Shown piece after piece: positions 24,370-32,418 of a stretch of DNA of 41,575 bases; position 1 is the stretch's first letter; the number at the start of each line of letters is the position of its first letter. The notes under the pieces were generated by a model. It did no database searches, was not told where the DNA came from, and saw only the letters and a program-made list of their open reading frames with translations. The translations under genes were made by a program, and so were the position numbers. Source of the DNA: HGM04593 sp045647745 (GTDB lineage: Bacteria > Bacteroidota > Bacteroidia > Bacteroidales > Bacteroidaceae); contig JAZRMQ010000045.1 of the NCBI GenBank assembly GCA_045647745.1, forward strand, positions 1-41,575. The letters are read 5' to 3'.

Positions 24370-26196
24370 ATGAAAATCTGCAAAAAAATACTATTACTCC
24401 TTGCTTTTGTCATTGCAACGGCAGCCGTAAACGCACAGAACTCCAACCTTGTGAGCCACACTGTTGCTCAAGGGCAGACACTCTACTCTATCTCAAAGCT
24501 ATACAACACCACTGTTGACGAGATTATAAAGTTCAACCCCGGAAGTGCCGAAAAACTTTCCGTTGGCCAGAAGCTCATCATCCCGCGCAACAGTGCAAAG
24601 AAGAAAACCGCAACAAAGACACACACCATTCAAAGCGGAGAGACACTCTATCGCCTGAGCAAAATGTATAATGTTACCACCGAGGAATTGTGCGCAGCAA
24701 ACCCCGGCCTCTCAATAAACAATTTCCGCACCGGCGAGGTAATAGTTATCCCCACAAAGGAGCAAGACAAAAAAGACACCCCAACAGTTGCCACACAGCA
24801 GACAAAGGATGAGAAGCAGCTCACCATTGTTGGAATTCACAAGGTAAAGCGCAAAGAGAGCATTGAAAGCATTTGCGAGGAGTACAGCATCACCAAGGAG
24901 GATTTGATAAAAGCCAACCCAATACTCAAAGAGAAAAAGCTGAAGCGCAAGATGGAGCTACACATCCCAGCCCCGTCGGCAAAAGAGCAACCAGCACAGG
25001 AGATTGTTGCCAAGGAAGAGAAAAAAGAGATTATACAACATTACTCAAAAGGCATCAACGACGACAAGGTGCTGAACGTTGCCGTTATCCTCTCGTTCCT
25101 GCTCGACAGCTATGCACCCAAAGAACAAGCTCGTATGGTAGAATACTATCAAGGCTTTCTTATGGCAGTTGAACAGCTAAAGCGCGAGGGTTACTCATTC
25201 AACATCACCACCTACGACGCCGGAAAAAAAGAGAACAGCCTCGACAGTCTGCTAAAGAGCAGCGCTTTCAATGACGTCGAGATGATTTTCGGAGCATCAT
25301 ACCCCAAGCACAACAAAGAACTTGCTGCATTTGCTAAAGAACGCGAGATTCCACTGGTGATACCCTTCTCGAGCAAGAAAGACGAGGCCATAAACAACCA
25401 CACCGTATACGTTGCCAACGGAATACAATCGTTTATCCTGCCACAGATAAGTTCAAGATTTATAAAAACGTTCCCCAATGCAAATGTAATCTTCATTGAG
25501 GATACAATAGAGAGCAACAAAAAGGAGTTTATCAAAAGCCTCACCACCGAGCTTGTAAACAACGAAATACCCCACACAACGTTGCCAATAGAGCTCATCT
25601 CCAACGAAGATTCCGTATTGGGAACACTAGCCAAAATCTATCAGGAAGAGAGAGAGATTATAGTAATCCCCACCTCATCATCGGCTACCACACTGAACAC
25701 TTTGTTGCCATCTTTGTTACACGCAAGGAGCATAGACTCACTAAATGTGGCAAAGTTCAAGCTGTTCGGCTACCCCGAATGGCAGATACACGCAAAGGAC
25801 ACCCGAGAGTTGATGTATGAAGTAGACACCTATTTCTATGCAACATTCTACAGCCACTACGCACTGCCTCGTGTTGCCGAGTTCCAAGAGGATTTTATCC
25901 GTTGGTACAACCGCAGCATACAGAACATATATCCACGCTACGGAATGTTGGGATACGACACCGGCTATTTCTTCCTGCTCGCAGCCAGCCTCTACGGCAA
26001 CCAGATGCACGAGAATATTAACCAAACACCATTCAACCCGGTGCAATCGGATTTCAAATTCGAACGCATCAGCGAGAAGGATGGTTTTATAAATAAAAAA
26101 TTCTTCTTCATACATTTCTGTCCCGAATACTACATCGACAAGATGGATTTTGACCAGAACAGGTTTCAGGACAATTATGAAGAGATAATATTATAA
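24370..26196 (+). CDS. LysM-repeat protein with periplasmic-binding-like C-terminal domain
   Basis: A 608-residue envelope protein. The ATG at 24370 opens a clean signal peptide (MKICKKILLLLAFVIATAAVNA); earlier in-frame codons lie inside the promoter region. Three LysM repeats follow at about residues 27-75, 80-130 and 145-192, each with the G-x-T-L-Y-S-I-S-K-x-Y pattern and ending in IIPR, IVIPT or LHIPA; they should bind peptidoglycan. The C-terminal 380 residues (VAVILSFLLDSYAPKEQARMVEYYQGFLMAVEQ, broken here only by domain turns) resemble the type 1 periplasmic-binding fold of amino-acid receptors and of LpoA-like proteins. It may sense or regulate cell-wall synthesis; that is inference. 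A beta-barrel gene begins 40 nt downstream on the same strand. Confidence 0.88.
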   Translation: MKICKKILLLLAFVIATAAVNAQNSNLVSHTVAQGQTLYSISKLYNTTVDEIIKFNPGSAEKLSVGQKLIIPRNSAKKKTATKTHTIQSGETLYRLSKMYNVTTEELCAANPGLSINNFRTGEVIVIPTKEQDKKDTPTVATQQTKDEKQLTIVGIHKVKRKESIESICEEYSITKEDLIKANPILKEKKLKRKMELHIPAPSAKEQPAQEIVAKEEKKEIIQHYSKGINDDKVLNVAVILSFLLDSYAPKEQARMVEYYQGFLMAVEQLKREGYSFNITTYDAGKKENSLDSLLKSSAFNDVEMIFGASYPKHNKELAAFAKEREIPLVIPFSSKKDEAINNHTVYVANGIQSFILPQISSRFIKTFPNANVIFIEDTIESNKKEFIKSLTTELVNNEIPHTTLPIELISNEDSVLGTLAKIYQEEREIIVIPTSSSATTLNTLLPSLLHARSIDSLNVAKFKLFGYPEWQIHAKDTRELMYEVDTYFYATFYSHYALPRVAEFQEDFIRWYNRSIQNIYPRYGMLGYDTGYFFLLAASLYGNQMHENINQTPFNPVQSDFKFERISEKDGFINKKFFFIHFCPEYYIDKMDFDQNRFQDNYEEIIL

Positions 26197-26236
26197 ATCC
26201 CCCACACGCAAACTTTGGGAGAGCAAACAGAGAACA

Positions 26237-26926
26237 ATGAAAAAAGGTTTTTATATCATAACCCTGCTGCTGACAATGCTCGGCTCAGCTGTTCAAGCTC
26301 AGGTAGAGAGCCCCAGAAGCAGCCTCGAGGTGGGTGTTGCCGGTGGTATGAACCTGAGCCGAATGGAGTTTCAGCCATCTATCAGACAAGGACTGCAACA
26401 AGGCATTAACGGCGGTATCAATGTACGCTACACAAGCGAAAAATATTTTAGTATGATATGTGCCGCACAGATGGAGGTAAACTTTTCGCAGCGTGGAATG
26501 ATTGAGGATTTTGACGACGGCACATCAAACTACTACAGCCGCCAGATAAACTACATCGAGGTACCATTCTTTGCACACGTATCGTGGGGCAAGGAGGAAC
26601 GCGGATTTCAGTTTTTCTTAAATCTTGGACCTCAGTTCGGCTTCTTCATCAGCGAGAACGAGAAATACCACGGAGACTGGGATACCGAGAACCGTCCGGC
26701 AACCATAAAGCCACTATATGGCAAAACCATTGAGAATAAATTTGAATATGGCATCGCCGGAGGCTTAGGCTTGGAATACAAAAGCAAGATTGGAAATTTC
26801 TTTATTGAAGGCAGATACTTTTATGGTCTTTCCGATATATTCGGCAATTCAAAGACCGACGATTTTGGTCGCTCGGCAAACACCACAATAACAGCAAGAA
26901 TTGGATATTCGATAAGAATATTCTAA
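26237..26926 (+). CDS. outer-membrane beta-barrel protein (PorT-like family)
   Basis: The 229-residue product has a signal peptide (MKKGFYIITLLLTMLGSAVQAQ) and an eight-strand-like pattern of alternating hydrophobic residues with G-x-N starts: VGVAGGMNLSRMEFQP, GINGGINVRYTSEKYFS, MQ/EVNFSQRG, YIEVPFFAHVSWG and FQFFLNLGPQFGFFIS, closing with TTITARIGYSIRIF, which ends in phenylalanine as many outer-membrane barrels do. This fits the OMP_b-brl_2/PorT-like family of Bacteroidetes; a porin or structural role is not established. It follows the LysM gene by 40 nt and ends at a strong terminator, so the two probably form an envelope operon. Confidence 0.88.
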   Translation: MKKGFYIITLLLTMLGSAVQAQVESPRSSLEVGVAGGMNLSRMEFQPSIRQGLQQGINGGINVRYTSEKYFSMICAAQMEVNFSQRGMIEDFDDGTSNYYSRQINYIEVPFFAHVSWGKEERGFQFFLNLGPQFGFFISENEKYHGDWDTENRPATIKPLYGKTIENKFEYGIAGGLGLEYKSKIGNFFIEGRYFYGLSDIFGNSKTDDFGRSANTTITARIGYSIRIF

Positions 26927-26931
26927 TACAC

Positions 26932-26967
26932 ATAAAAAAATGACGACCGCGGTCGTCATTTTTTTAT
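26932..26967. terminator. bidirectional terminator between the beta-barrel gene and rfbB
   Basis: A perfect 36-bp palindrome: TGACGACC core with seven A before and seven T after. Terminates both convergent operons. Confidence 0.94.
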
Positions 26968-26977
26968 ATCATCTCAT

Positions 26978-28114
26978 TCAACGATTCTTGTACATATCAT
27001 CATAATACTTCTCATACTCGCCACTGGTGATATTATCCATCCACTCCTGATTATCGAGATACCAGCGGACAGTCTTTTCAATGCCCTCCTCAAACTGCAA
27101 GCTCGGCTCCCAGCCAAGCTCTTTTTGCAACTTTGTTGAGTCGATAGCATAGCGCATATCGTGTCCGGCACGGTCGGTAACGTATGTAATCAAGTCGAGC
27201 GAAGCTCCCTCGGGATTGCCCAACAAGCGATCAACAGTCTTTATAATAACCTTTATTATATCAATATTCTTCCACTCATTGAAGCCACCGATATTATAAG
27301 TATCGGCCACCTTGCCATTGTGGAATATCACATCAATGGCACGTGCGTGGTCAACCACATAAAGCCAATCGCGTACATTCTCACCCTTGCCATAGACAGG
27401 CAGCGGCTTGCGCTGACGAATGTTATTGATGAACAGCGGAATCAGCTTTTCAGGGAATTGATAAGGACCATAGTTATTTGAGCAGTTAGTAACTATTGTA
27501 GGCATTCCGTATGTGTCGTGGAAGGCGCGCACAAAGTGGTCGCTGCTAGCCTTTGAGGCTGAATAGGGGCTGTGTGGATTATACTTTGTTGTCTCATAGA
27601 AAAAGTCATCTCCATAGGCCAAATGATGCTCACCCGACGATGCCGTTGTTGTGAACGGAGGCTCCACGCCCTCGGGGTGATTCATCTCGAGTGCACCATA
27701 AACCTCATCAGTAGAGATATGATAGAAACGCTTGCCTTCATATTTTTCGGGCAGAGACTCCCAATAGAGCTTTGCAGCCTGAAGAAGCGATAGCGTACCC
27801 ATCACATTTGTGCGTGCAAAAGTAAACGGGTCCTTTATCGAACGGTCAACGTGACTCTCGGCAGCAAGGTGAATAATACCATCAACCTTATGCTCAACCA
27901 TCAGATTATACATTGCATCAAAATCACAAATATCAGCTTTAAAGAATGTATAGTTAGGTCTATCCTCAATATCTTTCAGATTGGCAAGATTACCTGCGTA
28001 TGTAAGTTTATCGACATTGATAATATGATACTCGGGGTATTTATTTACAAGCAAGCGCACAACGTGTGAACCTATGAAGCCGGCACCGCCGGTAACAATT
28101 ATGCTACGTTTCAT
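26978..28114 (-). CDS. rfbB: dTDP-glucose 4,6-dehydratase
   Basis: Second enzyme of dTDP-L-rhamnose synthesis: oxidises and dehydrates dTDP-glucose to dTDP-4-keto-6-deoxyglucose with bound NAD. The 378-residue SDR protein has the Rossmann motif TGGAGFIGSHVVR at the N-terminus, HLAAESHVDRSI, the active-site STDEVYG region and the catalytic YSASKASSD (YxxxK), plus the substrate segment YGPYQFPEKLIP. It is last in the rfb block (order rfbA, rfbC, rfbD, rfbB), 14 nt after rfbD, and ends at the palindromic terminator. Slightly longer than the usual 350-360 residues because of an insertion around residues 145-175. Confidence 0.96.
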   Translation of the reverse strand: MKRSIIVTGGAGFIGSHVVRLLVNKYPEYHIINVDKLTYAGNLANLKDIEDRPNYTFFKADICDFDAMYNLMVEHKVDGIIHLAAESHVDRSIKDPFTFARTNVMGTLSLLQAAKLYWESLPEKYEGKRFYHISTDEVYGALEMNHPEGVEPPFTTTASSGEHHLAYGDDFFYETTKYNPHSPYSASKASSDHFVRAFHDTYGMPTIVTNCSNNYGPYQFPEKLIPLFINNIRQRKPLPVYGKGENVRDWLYVVDHARAIDVIFHNGKVADTYNIGGFNEWKNIDIIKVIIKTVDRLLGNPEGASLDLITYVTDRAGHDMRYAIDSTKLQKELGWEPSLQFEEGIEKTVRWYLDNQEWMDNITSGEYEKYYDDMYKNR

Positions 28115-28128
28115 AACTTTTATGCTGT

Positions 28129-28995
28129 TTATTTATTATTCTTTATCCTTTTGATACAATACTCCATCGACTCTCTCCAGTGTGGGATATCAATATCGAA
28201 TGTGTTTTTTATCTTTGTCTTGTCGAGCACCGAGTATGGCGGACGTGTCACCGGCGAAGGAAATTCGCTGCTGTGACAAGGGTTGATGCGACAATTTGTA
28301 TTGCCGGCAACCGCCGCAATCTCTACGGCAAAATCATACCAAGAGCAAACACCCTCGTTCGAGAAATGATATACACCCTCGTTACCCTCGTAAACCCCGG
28401 CCTCAATTATTGAAAATATTGCCAAAGCAAGATCGCCGGCGTATGTAGGTGTTCCCACTTGGTCAAAAACAACATTCAACTGTTCTCTCTCGGCAGTGAG
28501 GCGCATCATTGTCTTTAGGAAGTTATTGCCGAACTCACTATAAAGCCACGCAGTGCGAAAGACAAGAGCCTTGCATCCGCTCTCGGCAATCGCCTGCTCG
28601 CCGTGCAGTTTAGTGCGGCCGTAGACACCCAGAGGGTTGAGTGGCATATCCTCGGTGCGCGGAGTATTACCCTCGCTGCCAAAAACATAATCGGTAGAGA
28701 CGTGGAATAATGTTCCTCCCACCTCTTTCATTGCAGCGGCAAGATTGGCAACAGCAGTAGCATTTATCAGTTCGGCGGTAGCCTCATCACTCTCGGCCTT
28801 GTCTACATTGGTGTAAGCGGCACAATTAACAATCAAATCAATAGATGCCACCTTTACAACATTCATCACCGCAGCGGCATTTGTTATATCAAGCTCGGCT
28901 ACATCAGTAAAGATGTAATTGTTTGGAGAGACAGCCCCCAAACGACGCATCTCGCTACCCAACTGTCCGTTAGCACCCGTTACAAGTATATTCAT
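28129..28995 (-). CDS. rfbD: dTDP-4-dehydrorhamnose reductase
   Basis: Last step of dTDP-L-rhamnose synthesis, reducing the 4-keto group with NAD(P)H. The 288-residue product has the short Rossmann motif VTGANGQLGSEMRR, the NCAAYTNVDKAE segment, FHVSTDYVFGSEG with the catalytic Thr/Asp-Tyr region, and PLGVYGRTKLHGEQ (YxxxK). The start is 2 nt after the rfbC stop, so translation is probably coupled. Confidence 0.95.
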   Translation of the reverse strand: MNILVTGANGQLGSEMRRLGAVSPNNYIFTDVAELDITNAAAVMNVVKVASIDLIVNCAAYTNVDKAESDEATAELINATAVANLAAAMKEVGGTLFHVSTDYVFGSEGNTPRTEDMPLNPLGVYGRTKLHGEQAIAESGCKALVFRTAWLYSEFGNNFLKTMMRLTAEREQLNVVFDQVGTPTYAGDLALAIFSIIEAGVYEGNEGVYHFSNEGVCSWYDFAVEIAAVAGNTNCRINPCHSSEFPSPVTRPPYSVLDKTKIKNTFDIDIPHWRESMEYCIKRIKNNK

Positions 28996-28997
28996 TT

Positions 28998-29567
28998 TTA
29001 GTACAATTTTTCGTTATAATCAAAAAGATAATCGGCCTCATTAATATTCTTGCTCAACCTATCCTTCTCCGAGAGCAGCACCTTATCGACCGGAATTCTC
29101 CAGTCAATAGCAAGTTCAGGATCGTTCCACGCCACAGCTCCCTCGCTCTCCTTGTTATAGAAATTATCGCATTTATACTGGAACACAGCCTCGTCGGTCA
29201 GCACCGCAAAGCCGTGGGCAAAGCCTCGTGGAACAAAGAACTGACGATGATTATCCTCGGAGAGTTCAACGGCCACATATTTTCCAAAGGTTGGAGAGCC
29301 CTTGCGAATATCTACCGCCACATCAAGCACCGCACCTTTAATGCAGCGCACCAATTTACTTTGGCAATACGGCGGTTTTTGAAAATGAAGGCCACGCAAC
29401 ACACCGTATGACGATTTTGACTGATTGTCCTGTACAAAGGTCGTACGACACACCTTCTCCTCGAACTCGCGTTGCGAAAAAGACTCATAGAAATAACCTC
29501 TATCGTCCTTGAATATTCGTGGTTCAATAATCACCACCCCATCTATTTCGGTCTTTATTACTTCCAT
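28998..29567 (-). CDS. rfbC: dTDP-4-dehydrorhamnose 3,5-epimerase
   Basis: Epimerises C3 and C5 of dTDP-4-keto-6-deoxyglucose. The 189-residue cupin starts at the ATG at 29567 (MEVIKTEIDGVVIIEP), inside the end of rfbA; a TTG four codons upstream is a less likely start. Family marks are DDRGYFYESFSQREF, the active-site histidine in RGLHFQKPPYCQSKLV, GAVLDVAVDIRKGSPTFGKY, and FVPRGFAHGFAVL. It lies in the compact rfbACDB block. Confidence 0.95.
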   Translation of the reverse strand: MEVIKTEIDGVVIIEPRIFKDDRGYFYESFSQREFEEKVCRTTFVQDNQSKSSYGVLRGLHFQKPPYCQSKLVRCIKGAVLDVAVDIRKGSPTFGKYVAVELSEDNHRQFFVPRGFAHGFAVLTDEAVFQYKCDNFYNKESEGAVAWNDPELAIDWRIPVDKVLLSEKDRLSKNINEADYLFDYNEKLY

Positions 29568-29571
29568 ATAG

Positions 29572-30474
29572 TCAATCAATGTTTGCTCCGGAATGCTCCA
29601 CCTCGGTAATAACCTTTAACAGATACTGTCCGTACTGATTTTTTATCATCGGCTGTGCCACCTCGCGCAGTTTGTCGGCTGTAATCCACCCTTTGCGATA
29701 AGCAATACCCTCGAGACAAGCAATCTTCAGCCCCTGACGTTTCTCAATCACCTCGACAAAGATAGAAGCCTCGGCAAGCGAGTCGTGTGTTCCGGTGTCG
29801 AGCCAAGCAAAGCCACGCGGAAGAGTTTGAACCTTTAATTCACCATCGCCAAGGAAGCGTTGGTTAACAGTTGTTATCTCAAGCTCGCCACGTGCCGATG
29901 GCTTAATATTCTTGGCAACCTCAACAACCTTGTTGGGATAGAAGTAGAGGCCCACTACTGCATAGTTCGATTTTGGAGTAGAGGGTTTTTCCTCAATAGA
30001 GAGACAATTACCCTCTTTGTCAAACTCGGCCACTCCGTAGCGCTCGGGGTCGTTCACCCAATAGCCAAAGACAGTAGCCTTATTGTTATTTTCGGCATTT
30101 GCCACAGCCTCCTTCAACATTCTTGTAAAATCGGCACCGTGGAAAATGTTGTCACCCAACACAAGGCACACAGAATCGTCGCCAATAAACTCCTCTCCAA
30201 TGATAAAAGCCTGTGCCAAGCCATCGGGCGAAGGCTGTTCGGCATACTCAAAGCGAACGCCATAGTCACTACCGTCACCCAGCAGACGCTTGAAAGAGGG
30301 CAAATCATTTGGGGTAGATATAATCAATATCTCCTTTATCCCGGCAAGCATCAGCACCGAAATAGGATAATATATCATCGGCTTGTCATATATTGGCAAT
30401 AACTGCTTACTAACGCCCTTGGTTATTGGATAAAGACGAGTACCCGACCCTCCTGCCAAAACAATTCCTTTCAT
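29572..30474 (-). CDS. rfbA: glucose-1-phosphate thymidylyltransferase
   Basis: First enzyme of the pathway: joins dTTP and glucose-1-phosphate to dTDP-glucose. The 300-residue product begins MKGIVLAGGSGTRLYP, the nucleotidyltransferase signature, so the ATG at 30474 is chosen over a reading that would start 17 codons earlier. KQLLPIYDKPMIYYPISVLMLAGI and the metal-binding LVLGDNIFHG are also present, with WLDTGTHDSLAEAS near the C-terminus. It begins 60 nt after the permease stop, the largest gap in this run. A TATATTTG sequence on the minus strand at 30561-30568, within the permease end, could be an internal promoter. Confidence 0.96.
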   Translation of the reverse strand: MKGIVLAGGSGTRLYPITKGVSKQLLPIYDKPMIYYPISVLMLAGIKEILIISTPNDLPSFKRLLGDGSDYGVRFEYAEQPSPDGLAQAFIIGEEFIGDDSVCLVLGDNIFHGADFTRMLKEAVANAENNNKATVFGYWVNDPERYGVAEFDKEGNCLSIEEKPSTPKSNYAVVGLYFYPNKVVEVAKNIKPSARGELEITTVNQRFLGDGELKVQTLPRGFAWLDTGTHDSLAEASIFVEVIEKRQGLKIACLEGIAYRKGWITADKLREVAQPMIKNQYGQYLLKVITEVEHSGANID

Positions 30475-30534
30475 AATATAATGCTTTATATAATATTCAC
30501 TATTCAAACCATTTGAAACAGACAATGGTTCTAC

Positions 30535-31749
30535 TCACACACAATGTTTCTTAATATTTACAAATATAATACAACTATGCATAATGGCGAACATAAGAGC
30601 CGAAGAAATTGCGACTCCCCACATAAACACCAACGGCACAGCCTCGTTCCCCTGCGAAACAACCCTCAAAATATCGGCAAGCAGAGGATACACACAAGTT
30701 GCCACAACAGCCGCAAGCAGCCACATTGCAACATCGGCAACAAAAGCAGCATTGCGGTATATCTTTGAAATTTCAGTAGCAGAATAACCTATTGAATAGA
30801 GATTAGTGATTTTCTCTCTGTTCTTTTCAATCAACAACAGAATACTTATGACAAGCAGAACAAATGCCAGAAGAGAGAACAGCGCCCCCACGGCAACAAT
30901 TATATATATTAATCCATATATAAAGTTCTGCAAGCGCACAGGAGTAGCATCGCCCTCAATAACATATCCCTCTGCCGAGAGAAAATCCAACGTAGCCTCA
31001 TCAAACTCACTGGCATTAGTTGTCAGCATAAGACGCGAGGGCTTTTCCTTTACCCCGGGAGCATAAAGAGCATTAGCCTCATTCAAGAACTTCCACGGAA
31101 CAAGTATTGTGTTGAATTTATCAGTCAAGCCATAAATCACAGCATTGTGACGCACTCTGCCATTGCCGGTCTCAACAACAAGCGTCAAAGGCAGATAGCC
31201 CACCATATCATCGCTAATCTGCGGTAAGTTACTCGAAGCAGCGTAACCAAAATTATACAAATTAAGATAGTTGCGCGGTATTATCACCGGAACCACTTTG
31301 GCATCAACACCACCCTCCCAGCTGCAAGGCACCCCATCTACCGGAGTGTAATTACCCACCACAAACTCATCGGGGATAGCCTCTAGGAAAATATCGGTAG
31401 AAATTCCTGCCGACGCAATAGAGAGCAATGCCCCCACCTCAAAGCGCGAAGCCACAAAACAGCCAACCGAAGCTATCGACGGCATCTCCTCAAGCTCTTC
31501 AATCTCATCGTCACTAAAAGTGGGACTCTTCCCCAAAAGGCTGTTGATTGTGGCATTGGCAGGGAGAGCCTTATTTATAACCACCGAGCTCGACGACAAA
31601 GAACTGCCGGCGCTATCAATGGAGCGGAAACTGCAATAAGCCCCCACCCCAAGCAACACAATGAGCGCTCCCAACAAATTCACAGCCAAGAAAGCCGTAA
31701 TCTGCAGGATACTTACATTTTGCTTCAGTAGCTTATACAACAACCCCAT
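30535..31749 (-). CDS. FtsX/MacB-like ABC transporter permease
   Basis: A 404-residue membrane protein with the FtsX/MacB topology: one N-terminal membrane segment (residues about 15-40, ITAFLAVNLLGALIVLLGVGA), a large extracytoplasmic domain of some 220 residues, then three C-terminal segments (about 270-300, 335-360, 375-397). The cytoplasmic loop after segment two (EKNREKITNLYSIGYSATEI) matches the conserved coupling region. It lies 9 nt after the ATPase gene and both follow a lipoprotein gene, suggesting a three-part envelope machine. It could be the cell-division FtsX, but the genome context and the extracellular domain size favour a MacB-like or specialised transporter; the substrate is unknown. 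Confidence 0.85.
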   Translation of the reverse strand: MGLLYKLLKQNVSILQITAFLAVNLLGALIVLLGVGAYCSFRSIDSAGSSLSSSSVVINKALPANATINSLLGKSPTFSDDEIEELEEMPSIASVGCFVASRFEVGALLSIASAGISTDIFLEAIPDEFVVGNYTPVDGVPCSWEGGVDAKVVPVIIPRNYLNLYNFGYAASSNLPQISDDMVGYLPLTLVVETGNGRVRHNAVIYGLTDKFNTILVPWKFLNEANALYAPGVKEKPSRLMLTTNASEFDEATLDFLSAEGYVIEGDATPVRLQNFIYGLIYIIVAVGALFSLLAFVLLVISILLLIEKNREKITNLYSIGYSATEISKIYRNAAFVADVAMWLLAAVVATCVYPLLADILRVVSQGNEAVPLVFMWGVAISSALMFAIMHSCIIFVNIKKHCV

Positions 31750-31758
31750 TATCGCATT

Positions 31759-32418
31759 TTACAATTTCAGCACCTTGTCATATTCATAGGGTAAGCTGTA
31801 CCCTATTGATGTAACAACGACACCAACATTATCTTTTTGCTGCCTCTCGCGCAACATTTGCGCCACGATGGCAACATTCTTTTCATCAAGATGACTTATC
31901 GGTTCATCGAGAATAATAAAATCACAAGGCTGCGCCAATGCCCTTACAAAAGCCACCCTCTGCTGTTGCCCAAGCGACAAAGTAGCACAAGGCGTGTCGA
32001 GCAGAGCACCCAAGCCAAGCCTTGTAAGCATCTCACGAGCCTCGCACTCTTTCAAAAAACCCGTCAGGCGACTCTTAAGCATCACATTCTCAACAGCCGT
32101 AAGCTCGGGAAACAGTCTGCAATCCTGAAACATCACCGCGAGCGCACTCTTGCGCAGCTTGGTAAAATCATCTTTTGAACGCGCACACACCTCGACACCT
32201 GAATTCTCGAATTTTATCGTGCCTGTATAATCATTGCGCAAGCCGCAAAGAAAGCTGCAAAAAGAGGACTTTCCACGGCCCGAGCCGGCCTCGACAAGAT
32301 ACGATTTTCCCTTGTGAATTCTAAGTGTAGTATTAAAAACCTCTGACGGCACACCATCTGTTGGTGTGCCGACAAAAGCCTTTAAATTAAGGTTATCGAG
32401 TGTGATACAATCAATCAT
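31759..32418 (-). CDS. ABC transporter ATP-binding protein with unusual switch motif
   Basis: A 219-residue ABC ATPase, partner of the adjoining permease. Motifs in order: Walker A AGSGRGKSS near residue 44 (the first Gly of GxxxxGKS is Ala), Q-loop MFQDCRLFPELTAVENVM, signature LSLGQQQRVAFVRAL (LSGGQ with one change), Walker B FIILDEP and D-loop SHLDEKN. Where other ABC ATPases carry the switch histidine after the last core strand, this protein reads VVVTSIGY, with Ser-Ile and no His. The gene shares four bases (ATGA) with the upstream lipoprotein gene. Two non-standard catalytic motifs suggest slow or altered ATP turnover; translation and binding remain plausible. Confidence 0.9.
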   Translation of the reverse strand: MIDCITLDNLNLKAFVGTPTDGVPSEVFNTTLRIHKGKSYLVEAGSGRGKSSFCSFLCGLRNDYTGTIKFENSGVEVCARSKDDFTKLRKSALAVMFQDCRLFPELTAVENVMLKSRLTGFLKECEAREMLTRLGLGALLDTPCATLSLGQQQRVAFVRALAQPCDFIILDEPISHLDEKNVAIVAQMLRERQQKDNVGVVVTSIGYSLPYEYDKVLKL

